From NCBI GenBank assembly GCA_964023205.1, contig OZ026838.1, forward strand, positions 27,927,843 to 27,991,842: DNA of 64,000 nt, given 5' to 3'. The notes beneath the pieces were generated by a model, which ran no database searches, was not told the DNA's origin, and saw only the letters and a program-made list of their open reading frames with translations. A program made the position numbers and the translations under genes. Shown here piece by piece: positions 33,512-46,009 of this stretch (position 1 is the stretch's first letter; each line of letters starts with the position of its first letter). The stretch comes from Lutraria lutraria. Its lineage: Eukaryota > Mollusca > Bivalvia > Venerida > Mactridae.

Positions 33512-35566
33512 CTGAAATATATATATATTTTTGCGATTTTAATTATGTTTGATTTAATTCCGTTCGGCTGATTGTATGTTTCTGAATCACTTAATTCCTC
33601 CGAACATTCTTCTTTCGTTATCTGTTATATGATTTGCCATTCCTATTGTTTGAAATAATGTTAGAAAATCTCAATTATATTTTTTTAGCTTAGTTTCCCC
33701 TCAAACCTCTAAACAGTGCGTGTTTGTATAAAAAAATCCGTCGAAACCATCATATAATATATAAAGCAAGAACAGCAAATATAAATACATGTCATAACAA
33801 ATACTCATAATATGCACATATTTCGTACAATGCATACATCTACCATGGTATACATGTACACGATATTCACTTCATAAATTAATGTGAAAATATCTGAATT
33901 GAAGAAAACGCTGGAAAACATATGGAACAATACTGGACCGATAATCGTCTTAATCGATGTTGTTATCTCCCTTGAAATGACTCGATAAACCACGATCAGA
34001 TAACAATTGCCCAGTTTAACTCTATATAGATTATATAGGGAAATAATTTAAAACTTGCTACAAATTCTTTATTCGGTAAATGCCAATAAATTACCACATA
34101 TGACATTGTAGATAAAAACATTACCTTTCGAATGGTGTATTTTATTTTAAAATAATTATCTATCTTGGGCAGTATTTTTTCACTTGTATGAAGTAGGTAA
34201 AACGGTTCAAAATTTACTCTATGTTCTATGTAAATATTAAAGAAAATGATTTTTTTGCCACATTTCAGACTACAAATGGACTAACAATTCATAAGTTGCC
34301 AATAAATTACCACATATGACATTTTAGAGAAAATCTTTTCCCATAAGATGTGATAAACCAAAATAAAATAAATATGCATCTTGTACAGTATTTTTAATGA
34401 TTTGTAACACCATGTTTTGACAAATATTAATTTCGTTTGGGCTCGATCTTCGGTAATTTCCGTTTTGTCGATGCTTACCGATGCAAGTACAAGTTTAGCA
34501 CAGCGGGTGGCTTATACACATTGGAATGTAGGCATATCCTTAAACAGCTTTATGGTAGAAAATCCCTTATAGACGTACATTTTAGTTCTTGTGAAAACGA
34601 AAAGATCCGTGAAACAATATATTAATAAAAATCGTGATAATACCGTATTAATTTGTGATGATAGTTTCTTATACATTGTATTACCTTTGAAACAAATTTT
34701 TCATTACATTCATCTTAGTTCGCAGACATTTATCGTTAATAGAAAGAAATAATCTAAGTGCAGCTGTCTATAGTGACGTTGTAGTATCTACTGCGGTAAC
34801 TAAGTATGCAACGTCCGACGTAACACAATTCATTGATGACGTCATAACGTTTTTTTTCATTGACGCCGCTTTTTGCATAAGATAAGCTATAGGCCTATGC
34901 TAGACTGCTGCGTAGACCGTAATCTTAAAAAATCTTTATCCCGTAGCAAAGATATATTAATAAAGCAAAGAGTGAACTTTATACAAAAGCGAAGATAATA
35001 TACATGAACACATGCTTAATTAGTACCATAAATTATAAGAATTAAAGTTAAGAATACAATCTTGCACAGATAATTGTATGTTATTGGATGCTGAAAACTC
35101 TTCAACAATGGGTTATGTTTTAATAATGCTCATCTGGTCCTTTAAGGTTCAGGTTTGACTAAATAAACACCAATACGTCTATTTTTCACGCAAACAAAAT
35201 ATTTTACTATGTACAAAACAACATCGAACTAACAGTTTGTGATATATATCTTCTTAATTATAAAAACTTCAATGTGATATTACTCAGATCTGAATTCATT
35301 TTTACATTTTAATTGTTAGTAACTGACTATAATAGTGTTTATATGCTTATTTACAAAACGGTATACAGAAATCATTTCGAATGATCGTGATTTAAGTAAC
35401 ACGCTGAAAGCCGTAAAATTTACAATCGTTTTCCCGACTGGTTGGTCCGGAAAACGGACTTTATACATGTAAAGCGTCTATATAACACAGAAAAAGGCGT
35501 CTAAGAGAGAAGGATCACATTCTTGTTGTTACAGAAGCGAAAACAAATTCATTCTTCAAAACAAAT
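33512..35566. other. Intergenic region upstream of IFT25
   Basis: No gene was recognised. It contains a diverged direct duplication (about 34080-34200 and 34290-34410), both copies carrying GCCAATAAATTACCACATAT then GACATT. The 62-residue frame at 34437-34625 lacks an ATG at its start and has no splice support. The last 150 bases are moderately CpG-richer and probably include the TATA-less IFT25 promoter. Confidence 0.5.
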
Positions 35567-38500
35567 ATGTTCGATGTTGGAAGTCGAGCTGGTGGGGCTA
35601 GTATAGTCCTAGCCACTTCAAATGACCAGAATTACCCACCTGAAAATATGATGGATGGGTATGTTTTCCTTGTAGCTATATTTTTTGGAAACTGAACGAT
35701 AGTTCAGCAGCCGCGTTACTCGTTGTATTATTAGTTTTGTCACTGTGTCTCGTTCACAGTGTGCTACATTAACTTTTTTTAAATGGTGGCAAATAAGGCT
35801 AATATAGCCTATGGTCCCCAAATTTTGACAGCTGGAAGACCAAATTGCCAATTTCTAAATTAAAAAATTGTGAAGAGATTCGATCAGATTCAAGTTAATA
35901 AATTACAAATGTCAAAGAACTTCTGTGAAAAGCTCTGTCAACAGTCATAGGTACTGTATCTATGACAGTCATAAGCATCTGACAATAAAACATTTGCTAA
36001 GATTGAATACAGAATTTCCCATATAATATCATTCTTTAACTCGGTAATCATTATATATACTAATTCTGGGTCCCATAACTAAATTGGTCTTTTTTATTTC
36101 GTCTTGTTGACCATTTTAGTTATGGAATTGTCCTCTTACAAAGTCAACAGCTTAAGACGCTTGTTCATGCGTCTATTGAATCAGATCAATTTACATGGTT
36201 TCCGGAATGCTACGGACTTAATCCAAAGCATTTACGAGGAAAATTTTGAAATTAAGGGTAGTATGAAACATTGGCAAAATATTTGATAAATTTCGTCTGC
36301 TGAAGGTATATTTTTGGTCATACTGATAGATTATACTATATTTCATCGAATTGTACACAAGTTTTACGGAAATTTGTGCGTTAAATAGGAAAACGAACGC
36401 GACTCAGATTGAGTCGTTTACCTGTTAGCTTTTAAAGAACAAGTGGCTTTGACGATTGATGAACTGCAATGCAAACGTATCATCGTCAAAGCCCCTTCGA
36501 CTATATATATACTAGTTATACAGATACGGTATTACAGTAAGTACTTCTCTGACAGTTTTGCATTAATTCTTAATATGACAACAGAATATTTGTGATAAAT
36601 TGGACCAGTGATGTAGTAAAATTCTAAATTGCCCTGCTTTGGATTTTACCAACTGATTATAACAATTGCCCATCATGGTATTAGTTGTGTAAGAACACCT
36701 CCTGCTGACAGTAGGGCTGAGTATTAATAAAAATGATCGATATGATATTTGTATCAATACAGAATGATCGATATCCGATATATCATTTGATGTTCTATAC
36801 ATTATAACATAAAAACAGAAATACTGAGAAACATATAGACTGTATTGGCACAGGTACACAAAATCAAATTTTGGCTGCATATGTTAATTCAACAGGCATG
36901 CCAAACAGTCATGCTGAACTGCAATTCAAACTATTTTCTTCTTGTGGTTGACAGCAGGTAGGTTTTATATATGTGTCACAACTTTTTATTTGATGAAAAT
37001 CGACAAAGCACACGAAACACGGTTCAAAGTTTCACCAAATCAACACCAATTTAGTCACATGTCGTGTTTGACGTTCTCTATAGGTATACTCAAAAACCTG
37101 TACTATACATAATTATATATGTATGGTATAGGTCTTTGGTATACTGTACAAAGCAGTGTCTGGTCGATTTTTATCAAACTCCACGCAGCAGTTACTTACC
37201 TTGATCAGTTATAGTAGCAAAGCATGACGTAACCAGTGTGAGGAGTTAGGATTTTTATATCAAAACTCCATATCTGAACGTAAAACGTGCTCACCAACTG
37301 ATGTACATGTTACATGTTTTCTTGCTTTTCGACGAGCAGCTTTGTAGCACATATGCGATTTCCACTTAAAGCAACAAAATATCGCAAGAAACTCGACTGT
37401 TCTGTAATGCCGATCGATGCGAAAATGTTGACAGCTAAATGATGCAAAGGAATCCTGTCGTCTGATTGGTTAAAATATACTGTAGCCAATTAGATAGTAG
37501 CGTTTTATTCAGTACGGTCTGGTGCAGTCTAAAATTAGTATGGATTCTTCCGTGTTGAAAAAGATAAGTGGCCAGCGATATTTTAGTAAAAGCTGTCCGA
37601 TAGTGTAATATAAAAAGGTATGGGCATGTGTTATATAAATAGATCAACACGTTCTCATCTTTATTTTATAATAAACTTTATTTTCGTTTTACACATTACA
37701 CAGACTATTAGTCTAAAACCAATGGTTAGAATTTGTATAAAATAAACTGACCGGATAATAACGGCTTTTAACTGATACATCAGCTTCCGCTTCATATAAA
37801 TGACAATGACGATACACTTACCTTTAAACAAAATCGGTGAAAAAAAAAAACGATCAGAAAACAAGTAAAACATGTTTTTAAAATTCATTTTTGCTTTGAT
37901 CGATATTTGTTCGATACGTGAACGTTCGATACGATATATCAACCGAACCCTATAAACCGGTTTTCGATACGATACGAGAACCGATACTCAGCCCTAGCTG
38001 ACAGTATATGGAATCTTTGAATGTAAAACAGTGTTTAGTCTTTTCCATTCATTCATTTATTTGTTATTCATTTCAGAAATGAAGCAACATTTTGGTCATC
38101 CACTGGTTTATATCCACAAGAGTTTATCATGCACTTTGGTCATATGATGGATGTTCAGAGAGTATCATTGTCAAGCTACAACAGTATGACTTTGAATTAT
38201 TTCTTGGGAAAATTCAGTATACAATGTAGATATAATCCTAATTTCTAATTTATCACACATTCAGTTTGAAAACAGTGTACTGTTCTATTCATACTAGTCA
38301 GTAAATGAGATCATGTCAATGTTTTCAATACTAATTACTGTTTATTACTGATCTAGTTTTATTTTTCAAGTAATCATTTTATCTATCTCCACTTATGACT
38401 AGTCATGTTGTCACAAGCAGCTACATCTATTACCGGTACTTAAGTTCTTAGTAATCTATTTATGAATCTTTTTCATTACAGTACGGCATATGCAAATAGA

Positions 38501-39183
38501 AAAATCTTCAGATGGATCTTCATTTGAACTGATTACTGAAAAAGGTAAGGCATGCTCTTCATACTGCAATACTTATTTTTCCATGAGCAAGTCACCTTTG
38601 TATCTATTTTGGTGAAAGCACAGTAATATACATGCATTTATAATAATATTTTTGGATCGTTGGTAATAATTTAGGTTATATAGAGCATTCAAAGTGTCCA
38701 GGGGGTGGGTAAAAATTGTGATATAATTACACAACCATTAACCCAACTTCTTAAGAGTTGTCTCCTTGATTATTATAGATGGGCCATGATATACCAAATG
38801 AGTAAATACATAAGACTAAGCATAACCCATTTTTTAAATGCTGAGTTAGCCTTAGTCTCCAAATTGTGTTTGTTTTTCAATTTCTAATTGCTTTAACAAT
38901 GACTATAGAATGAAAATTGTATGACCAAGCTTAGCTACGTAATTGCAACTTGAAGATAAAATGCAGTTGCAATATAATTCTACTTATAACTTATCTCATC
39001 TTATCTAAAACAATAATGTTATTATCTATTTCAGATCTTGCACAAACAGATGGACAGCTACAGAATGAAGAAATAGATATACAAACCAAAGCTTCTCATC
39101 TTAGATTTATCATCACTTCCGGATATGATCATTTTGTTTCCGTACATAAATTGAACATTGCTGGAAATGCTTTACATGGATAA
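35567..39183 (+). CDS. IFT25: Intraflagellar transport protein 25 (HSPB11)
   Basis: Four exons, 35567-35658, 38077-38183, 38482-38544 and 39035-39183, give 136 residues (human about 144). The matching signatures are ILATS-type IVLATSNDQNYPPEN, MMDGNEATFWSSTGLYPQEF, EGQLQNEE-type DGQLQNEEIDIQ, and SHLRFIITSGYDHFVSVH. The protein has a discoidin-like jelly-roll fold. IFT25 pairs with IFT27 in the IFT-B complex and works in ciliary transport, in vertebrates notably for Hedgehog components. Every junction is GT/AG and in phase. Intron 1 (2.4 kb) carries a hAT-type element at 36712-37996 and a copy of a repeat that recurs near 49340. Its 3' UTR is the left edge of a segmental duplication. Confidence 0.95.
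36070..36370. repeat. Interspersed repeat in IFT25 intron 1
   Basis: CCATAACTAAATTGGTCTTT then TTATTTCGTCTTGTTGACCA and TTTTAGTTATGGAATTGTCC are nearly the same at about 49355-49430. Both are followed by a CGTACTGTACACAAG-like end. CATAACTAAA and TTTAGTTATGG form an internal inverted pair. The 60-residue open frame here is not considered a gene. Confidence 0.55.
36712..37996. mobile_element. hAT-type non-autonomous element with GCTGACAG duplication
   Basis: A 1285-bp element begins TAGGGCTGAGTATTAAT and ends GATACTCAGCCCTA. It is flanked by perfect 8-bp direct repeats GCTGACAG (36704-36711, 37997-38004). Both ends have inward-facing ATCGATAT/CGATACGATA subrepeats. 8-bp duplications fit the hAT superfamily. 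No transposase open frame was recognised. Confidence 0.88.
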
Positions 39184-39636
39184 TGAACTGTGATAAAACT
39201 TTCTAGCAAATCATGTTTTTACATCCTTTTTTCAGTGATGTTTATTTACATTCAGTGATTAGGTTAGCATCTGAAGCTTGTTTACTGTTGGTAGATTCAA
39301 GACTTGTTTGTAAATTATTAATTATATATCTGTTGTATTTTGTTCTCAAGGTTATTTATTTTTGTATTTTTTTCTGTCTAGCTGTACAGTTTTTGTTTAA
39401 TAATGCATAACATATTCTGATGTTAAAGCTTTTGACATTCTGTGATAACCAAAGTATCATGTGAATAATGTATTTGAATATCAGTGTATCAGAATACCCT
39501 TCAATGATTTACTTTCCTATTCTATTCAAGTTCCCTTTTAAAGTATAAAATGTTACCATTAGGTTGAAACCTCTTTTTATCTTTATCATTGTCTTCTTGT
39601 TCAGCATTTGCTTAAATGAATGTTTAGGAAACGAAG

Positions 39637-39642
39637 AATAAA
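39637..39642 (+). terminator. Possible IFT25 polyadenylation signal (AATAAA)
   Basis: AATAAA in GAAGAATAAACTATTG lies 454 bases after the IFT25 stop. The counterpart in duplication copy B (near 47275) is GAATATAAACC, no longer AATAAA. Confidence 0.4.
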
Positions 39643-40143
39643 CTATTGCATCAACTTAACAACTTTTTATCTCATTTTTTATTTCTAAATAGTGTAGAAA
39701 CTAGTTGTAGACTTCAAATATAAATCAGCTGATTAGTTAAAGGGAGACAACTGTTGTAGGTGTGTGTGCTGACTGCTCAGGAAATGTATACAAATGTACA
39801 TGATTATAGGTTATTTTTATACAGTCTCTCCAATTTAAGATCCATTCTATTTTCATCGACTCAGATACAAAACTACTGTTGTGTTGAAAGTCCGCTTACA
39901 TATTAAGTTTTATAAGTCCTTGGATGTCAAACAATGATGCACTCTAACTTGCAACAGAAAGAATGCACTTTCTGTTCTAAAAAGGGATAACGCAAATGCA
40001 TTTTAATACAAAATAAACATTACAAAATAAAACAATGAAATAAATATATATTAAAATATATGAATAAATGGAATAACAATGACCAGTAAAGGCAAAGACA
40101 AAAACATGTAGGCCACAGCAGGTTGTCATGTGCATTTGTGGCA

Positions 40144-40393
40144 GACCCGTCTCCATGGTCGAGTAGTAAAGGTCGCTGACTTCAAATTACTGTAACCTCT
40201 CAACTGATCGAGGCTCATGGGTTCGAGCCCAGCTACCGGCCATGTCTCTTTATGTGAGAAAGTAGGCAGTTGCTTACGGAGGATGGGAGTCTAGTACTGG
40301 TTCTTCTCAGGAATGATGATTAGGTTAACTGTCTGCCTCGTACGACTATGACTGTTGAAAAGGGCGTAAACCCCAATAAAACTAAAACGAAGT
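40144..40393 (+). mobile_element. tRNA-derived SINE, family A, with target duplication
   Basis: A box TGGTCGAGTAGTAAAGG, B box GGGTTCGAGCCC, then a body with TGTGAGAAAGTAGGCAGTTG and a tail AATAAAACTAAAACG. It is bounded by direct repeats ATTTGTGGCA (40134-40143 and 40394-40403). The same site in duplication copy B (about 47835) is empty, so insertion followed the duplication. Confidence 0.88.
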
Positions 40394-41353
40394 ATTTGTG
40401 GCAAAAACAGATAGTGCGCATGATGCAAGAGCAAGTATGTTGTGTTAGTTGTTTTTATGATAAATGAATGCATGATCAATGAATGCTATTGGCTGGCCAT
40501 TGAAAATTCAAATATAAAGTATAAAGAAAAATATGCAATACTAGTAACAGAATTGATATATTCATGTAAGTTGTGATATTCATAATACAGGATATGAATA
40601 AATACAAAGCATACACATAGATGTTGATTTTGACCATGCAAACAATTGCCATACATTTGTATTATATTCCTGTGTGTATAAATAATAAACAAGCAAACAT
40701 AATGTAGCAAAACAACTTTATTTTGAAACAGAACTTTTTACAATTGTTATAGATAAATATTAACAAAAAGAATAAATTAACAAATATCATGACATAAGAT
40801 TATAAATGATAACAACAATTATATGGTATACATTGTACAACAACACCATTAAAAGTTATATACAAGTATATTTAGTGTACCCTTTAGTTGATTATCAGCT
40901 ATGCCATGATTTTAAAACATCAAACAAGTCTCTGATGTTTTTGTATCCTCGTGTTGAATATTGTTCAATAAATTATCCTCACATAAAAATAAACAGCAGT
41001 TCTATAAAAGTAGTACATATGTATTTCATGAGATTAATAAAGCATTATACAGTGTATACATGTCCAGTGTATAATATAAATAATTAAGCTGTTGATTCAT
41101 TCTTACATAATCACCTCACAGGATTGCATTGACTTTGTTCATTGTAAGGATATAGACAAACGTATAAACAAACAAACAAATATATAATAATGTATGTAAC
41201 ACAAAAATTTATAAAATTGAATAAAAAATGTATTTTCATTTTGTCTGTTATCCAAAAAATAAGGTACCGGGATATCTCTTACACAACATTTCAATCAGCA
41301 TCATAAAGATGGTGAGATCTTGGCATTGTTAGCTGAATAACATCAAACAATAC

Positions 41354-41658
41354 ATAGTTCCCATATCTACAATATTTACCTCCCTTGGCAGCCATCTTAA
41401 TTGGCAAATTTCTTATATGCTTAATAGAAAAAATAAGAAAATTGGTTATTAAACAACTCAATTTATAAAAGATAACTTAATAATGAAGTTGTTAAGGCCA
41501 TAAGCACATCAGGTTTAAGAAAATGTAGTTGTCACATATAAATATCCTGTATTTAGAATTATCAAAACAAAAACATAAATATCTTCTATCAATGTTTGTT
41601 GAATTTGCCAACAAAGATGGCCGTCAAGGGAGGTAAATATTGTAGATGTGGGAACTAT
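41354..41658. mobile_element. MITE with ATAGTTCCCA termini, copy 2
   Basis: ATAGTTCCCATATCTACAAT at the left and ATTGTAGATGTGGGAACTAT at the right form long inverted ends; the interior matches 11473-11782. It lies just beyond the 3' end of tetraspan gene A and is absent at the matching site in copy B. Confidence 0.85.
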
Positions 41659-41732
41659 GTATTCACCTGTACAAGAAGTAAACATTTATCATGCTATTTA
41701 TGTTGTTATCTTTCGCTATAGTGTCTTTGTAC

Positions 41733-44700
41733 CTAGGCTGGGTATACTGTTTTGGATGGATTACACCACATATAAATCACTACTAAGATTGCGAAAACTA
41801 GACCTATGATACCTGGAACTGTAAACACATAAGCTGACCAGCCAATACTGTCAAATTTCACGGCTATGGTGATTAATATGGCTGCGGTGAATATCTCTGA
41901 AAATAAAACAAAATATCATTTATTTGGCATTTCCTAAAAAAAAAAATTGTTTGTGTTTATTATGTATTTTAGCTCTTGGTACAATCATTCGTATTGTAAT
42001 AATTAAAAATGTTAAGGAGGTAGGTGTGTGCTTTTTTGGCTTTTGAAAGCGTATGGAAAAGTGGATGCACTATGTTCAATATTTTCACATTTGAGTCATG
42101 TAAAATCAAGTGACACCGGGATGGGGCCAAAATTGATCTATGAACACTTTTTGATAAGAATGCTACACACCAAATATCTTAGCTTTAGTCATTGTAGTTT
42201 CAACAGTTAGTGACAAGAAGTTTTCCTATTTGTTGCCGTTGAAACCAATGTGTTGAATATGATTTTAATAAATTCGAAATGGACCAGCCAAGTATTAGCC
42301 GAGTGATTTAGGAGGAGATGATGTTTAAAGAAAAAAAGACGCCACTTTACGACGGACGCAGGGTGGTTACTAAAGCCCATATTGAGCAAACCTTGCCAAG
42401 ATGAGCTAAACTGAAAGGACATACCTGTCATGACATACCATCCACCGATAACCAGTCCGAGTGTAGGTGACATTGTAAAATATTGGAATCTGGTACAATG
42501 TAAAATACAACAGTACAACATGGCCAGAACAGTACATGATATAATCACCATTACGGCAAGTGTGAGAACAGATTTGTTTGGAACTGAAATAACAACATAC
42601 ATGTGTTAATAAACTACATTGTAATATATAAAAATAGTCACATAACATAGGAACCCAATAATACGTGCAATATATAGAGTCCCTGCTCAGCATATGTGCG
42701 TAAAGAAGATATAAGTCTTCTTTTTCTCCTAGGCGCAAGGTCATTCAGTGCATTGGTTTTCTAGCTTAAATGGCGGAGAAAGAACCCAGACATACAAGCG
42801 AGTAGAACCGCCGACTTTTCGTTAGTCAGCTGATCAACATGAGAATAATTTCGAACTCACGTACAGCGGTACGTGGCTAGTGATTACTAGTCAAAGACCA
42901 TAACCGCTCCGAAGCACGCCGAGGCCCCTAAATATAGACCCAGTTATACGTATAATATAAGTCACAGGAGCGGTCCCGGTTTTGTTTATAAGTATATAAT
43001 TATAGCCTTTAGCTTATATTTGGATCGGAATTGTCACAATTATGTGTATTATAATTTAGTTTATTATTCATAAGTTTTAATGAATGTCCATATACAGATA
43101 TATACCTATGTTTACATGGTATGCACTCTTTAATTTGTAATGTGAGAATTACATCAGTATCATGGCAAAAACATGATGATGGCCATAATGATTGTGTTAT
43201 ACTATCGCTATACATAGTGACACGCCCCTTTAATAGTCAGGAAAATATACACTAATATAAATATGTTTTAAATTCGCTTACAACTACTAGTATCTCGTAC
43301 TTCACTAGACAACTTTATTATATATGTTTCATTAATAACTGAAAAAAATCCAAAAGAAATATTAGAGTGCAACCTTACCAAAGCATCACCCTTCGGGAGT
43401 AGAGATATTACGTTGTTGTGGAGAGGTTCTTGCTCTATAGAGACGTAAAATTAATAGCTACATTGTAATTCGTGTAGTGGGAAAAATCATGCTGTTGTTG
43501 AAGTGAGATTGTTGTAAAAGAAAGGGCCGCTCTGAAGAGTTTGTACTGTGTGTTCACATAGATAGACTAAGAAAATATGCAAATATATTTTAAATATTCA
43601 AGATATTCTTACCTTCAGATTCACAATCATTTTTGATACACGTGTAGTATATACCTCGAAGATCACAGTTGTCTCCATCACACATCCAATGCGGACTTAA
43701 AATACCCAACACCTTTAGAAGCATACAGAAAAACGTTTTATTTCCAAATGGCTAGAACGCCGATAAGAAAATAAGAATAAAATAATGCACTTATTAAGAC
43801 GATCGAGCAGAAAACAGAATATTAATTTAAATACAATGCAATACATACACTGCTCAACATTTATAATTTTTTTGAGTATCTTATGTGTATATTAAGACAT
43901 CGTTAAATATTTCAAGCTATCAAAGACAAAACGTAAATTGTCATAATATTAGTATTCAAAAATAAGAAAACCTTTCCGGGCAGAATAAAGTGACATTATA
44001 CGCCGCATCTGTACAGTAAGCGATGGACCTTCACACACACTATTTGGAACAGACCATGTTGACCGATTGCTGTGTATGTAGTTGTACAATCAATGCAATG
44101 TTCATATTCATTAAAAATAAATAGTAACGAAAACAAACAAGCACAATTCATATACAACATGAACAAGCGATTCTTTCACAAACCATGATATTGTCGGTTA
44201 TATAAGGAATATGCATATTTTATACATGTCCCATGTAAGACAGGGCGTTCTTACGTGTTCGTATCACGTGCCAAAGATGTAAAGCGGACATACTGACGTC
44301 GAAGTGATTTTTAATAAACATGAACTGTTGAACAACATTATCTTGAACTTGTTTCTACAAAATATTTGTTTACATCATTAAATTATCAAAACCATCTAAA
44401 GTAGTGAAACAAACGTAATTTCAAAAATTTAAAACAGCTGTTTCCCGTATCGATCAATCCCAAAACCCCTTTCTGCTAGGAAGGGCTACATAAAGATGAA
44501 ATTATTTCATAGAACAACTAATGTTAGGCAATTAAATAGGTTTTAGGCAAATAATAGTTATTTACAATCTGAGCACATCGTCAAAATACCAGGATGATAT
44601 ATTTCAATAGAAATGTTTCATAGGTCAATCTGGTCACTATAAATGTCAAGTTTTTTTCTGGTTCGATATCAACGTAATCACACAACGATTAAAATAAACC

Positions 44701-44966
44701 GATAATAAAGATATTAATTGCATGATAACAATAATTTAATATCAATTTTCAATGGAAATCCGTCAGCATTACAAATGAATTAAGTAACCATGTGAACTTA
44801 GCGAAGAAAAAATACATACATTTACATACATCACAATATAGCAATACAGATTTAAATAAATGTGATTCGGATTAAAAAAAACTATACCTACATGAAAGAA
44901 GAGAGTCACAGTGATAATAAAACTCATTAAATTTGAGCAAAAGCCTGCCCCGGCACAGCACGCCAT
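41733..44966 (-). CDS. Claudin/PMP22-like four-helix membrane protein, copy A
   Basis: Four exons, 44966-44892, 43712-43613, 42583-42425 and 41896-41733, give 165 residues in consistent phase. Exon 1 must use the donor GTAGGT after residue 25; the neighbouring GTATAG would break the frame. Four hydrophobic segments are visible: about 14-30 (SFIITVTLFFHVLGIL), 64-85 (LTLAVMVIISCTVLAMLYCC), 101-125, and 132-156 (YVFTVPGIIGLVFAILVVIY). The first extracellular loop is short and Cys-rich: PHWMCDGDNCDLRGIYYTC. This topology and a Trp-Cys-Cys loop recall PMP22/EMP/claudin-type tetraspans, but the canonical claudin W-GLW-C-C motif is not exact, so family placement is tentative. Its function is unknown, perhaps cell contacts or channel regulation. 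A paralogue lies at 48922-53656. Confidence 0.8.
42735..42935 (-). mobile_element. tRNA-derived SINE, family B, in tetraspan A intron 2
   Basis: Read on the minus strand the head is AGGGGCCTCGGCGTGCTTCG then GACTAGTAATCACTAG and GTGAGTTCGAAAT (B box). The equivalent intron of copy B holds the same SINE at 52971-53160, so it predates the duplication. Confidence 0.7.
43364..43547. mobile_element. Short MITE (CTCCAAAGCAACACC family), copy 3
   Basis: The left part is TACCAAAGCATCACCCTTCG, the core ATCATGCTGTTGTTGAAG and the right part GGGCCGCTCTGAAGAG then TTTGTACTG. It is in tetraspan A intron 2, with no counterpart seen in copy B. Confidence 0.65.
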
Positions 44967-46009
44967 ATTTTAATTGAATATTATATTGGTATATATCCTG
45001 TCTGTTTGTCGAAATCTTACAATTAAATCACTTCAAATACCAGGTCATTATGACCGTCTGTATACTAGTTTTATATTACAAAAAAACCTATTGTTTAATG
45101 TAGAATACTTTAAATCTTTCAATAGTAGTGTACACGTTTGAATATACGGTTTTAATGAATGCTAATTTTTTATGAACAATAGACAATGTGTATTGTTTTT
45201 CCTATAATACTTGCTTAAAACGTGCTTATTGTAGTACGCATACCACTAAATACCACTTTATGCTATACTCTATTCTAATATAGCCTAATACAACATGTAG
45301 TAGGTTACAGCCTGACATACTTATATACATTGAATATACATTTATAATAAACTTCATAATATTGATAATGATATTTAATAGATGTCCAGTGTTATATGAG
45401 AGGAACTAGGTCAATATAGAGGTTAACTGGGCCTATATGAGAAAACCAGGGCAAATACGAGAAAACTGAGTCAATACGAGATTCAAGCATTTTGATTGGT
45501 TATGAAGGAGGGTCAATACGAGATTCAAGCATTTTGATTGGCTGAGAAGGAAGGCTAATACATAGAGATCATCAGTGGACGCCATCTTGGAAAAAAGTAC
45601 CGAATCAGACCCTCAGAAGCTAGTTTCATATCTGAAAGCAGTTTGCTCCCTCTGACCTGTGTTATTTATTGATGTAGTGCAACCTTTGAGGGATTTTCAC
45701 GACATAGCAATAGCAAATTGTGAGAAAAAAGGCTTTATGCTGATCACTATCATAGTTGTAAAGCATACAATATTATATACTAGTAGTTAATTAATAAAAT
45801 TATCTGTGATCAAATGATTTCATATTGGCTTTGTTACTGAGCCTCGGACTCATTGACCCAATTACAAAGCCAATATGAAATCACTTGATTAATAACATTA
45901 TACAATAAAAAAGTTCTAAACTAATGATTAATCAAACAATCCGTATGATGCAAAATACTATATACTAAATTGTTTGATGTGAAACTGACAGGAAACTACT
46001 AGTATACAG
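44967..46009. other. Intergenic region above tetraspan A
   Basis: No gene was recognised. It contains a direct duplication (about 45471-45500 and 45510-45541, each with GTCAATACGAGATTCAAGCA then TTTTGATTGG) and a strong hairpin at 45809-45889. The tetraspan A promoter must start just above 44966; no TATA box is clear. Confidence 0.5.
45809..45889. repeat. Imperfect hairpin with 26-bp arms
   Basis: ATCAAATGATTTCATATTGG then CTTTGT at 45809-45834 is mirrored by ACAAAGCCAATATGAAATCA then CTTGAT at 45864-45889, with one mismatch and a 29-base loop. It may be a small palindromic MITE; the surrounding TTAATTAATAA does not give a clear target duplication. Confidence 0.75.

Larger units (their letters stand above)
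39561..43870. repeat. Segmental duplication, copy A
   Basis: From GGTTGAAACCTCTTTTTATC in the IFT25 3' UTR to CTCAACATTTATAA near 43866, this block parallels 47207-53790 in order: shared spacer with AATCAGCTGATTAGTTAAAG, mariner remnant, and tetraspan exons 4, 3 and 2. It carries copy-specific insertions: a SINE at 40144 and a MITE at 41354. Confidence 0.8.

Noticed and set aside
34437..34625. 62-residue frame resembling a compact protein (FGNFRFVDAYRCKYKF)
   Set aside because: It begins without an ATG, has no partner exons or promoter, and no family was recognised.
40150..40260. Possible tRNA gene (A and B box present)
   Set aside because: No cloverleaf with an intact acceptor stem; the body, tail and target duplication identify a SINE.
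42406..42744. 112-residue frame overlapping tetraspan A exon 3
   Set aside because: It is a shadow of the true frame; the exon reads correctly as 42583-42425 in the other frame.
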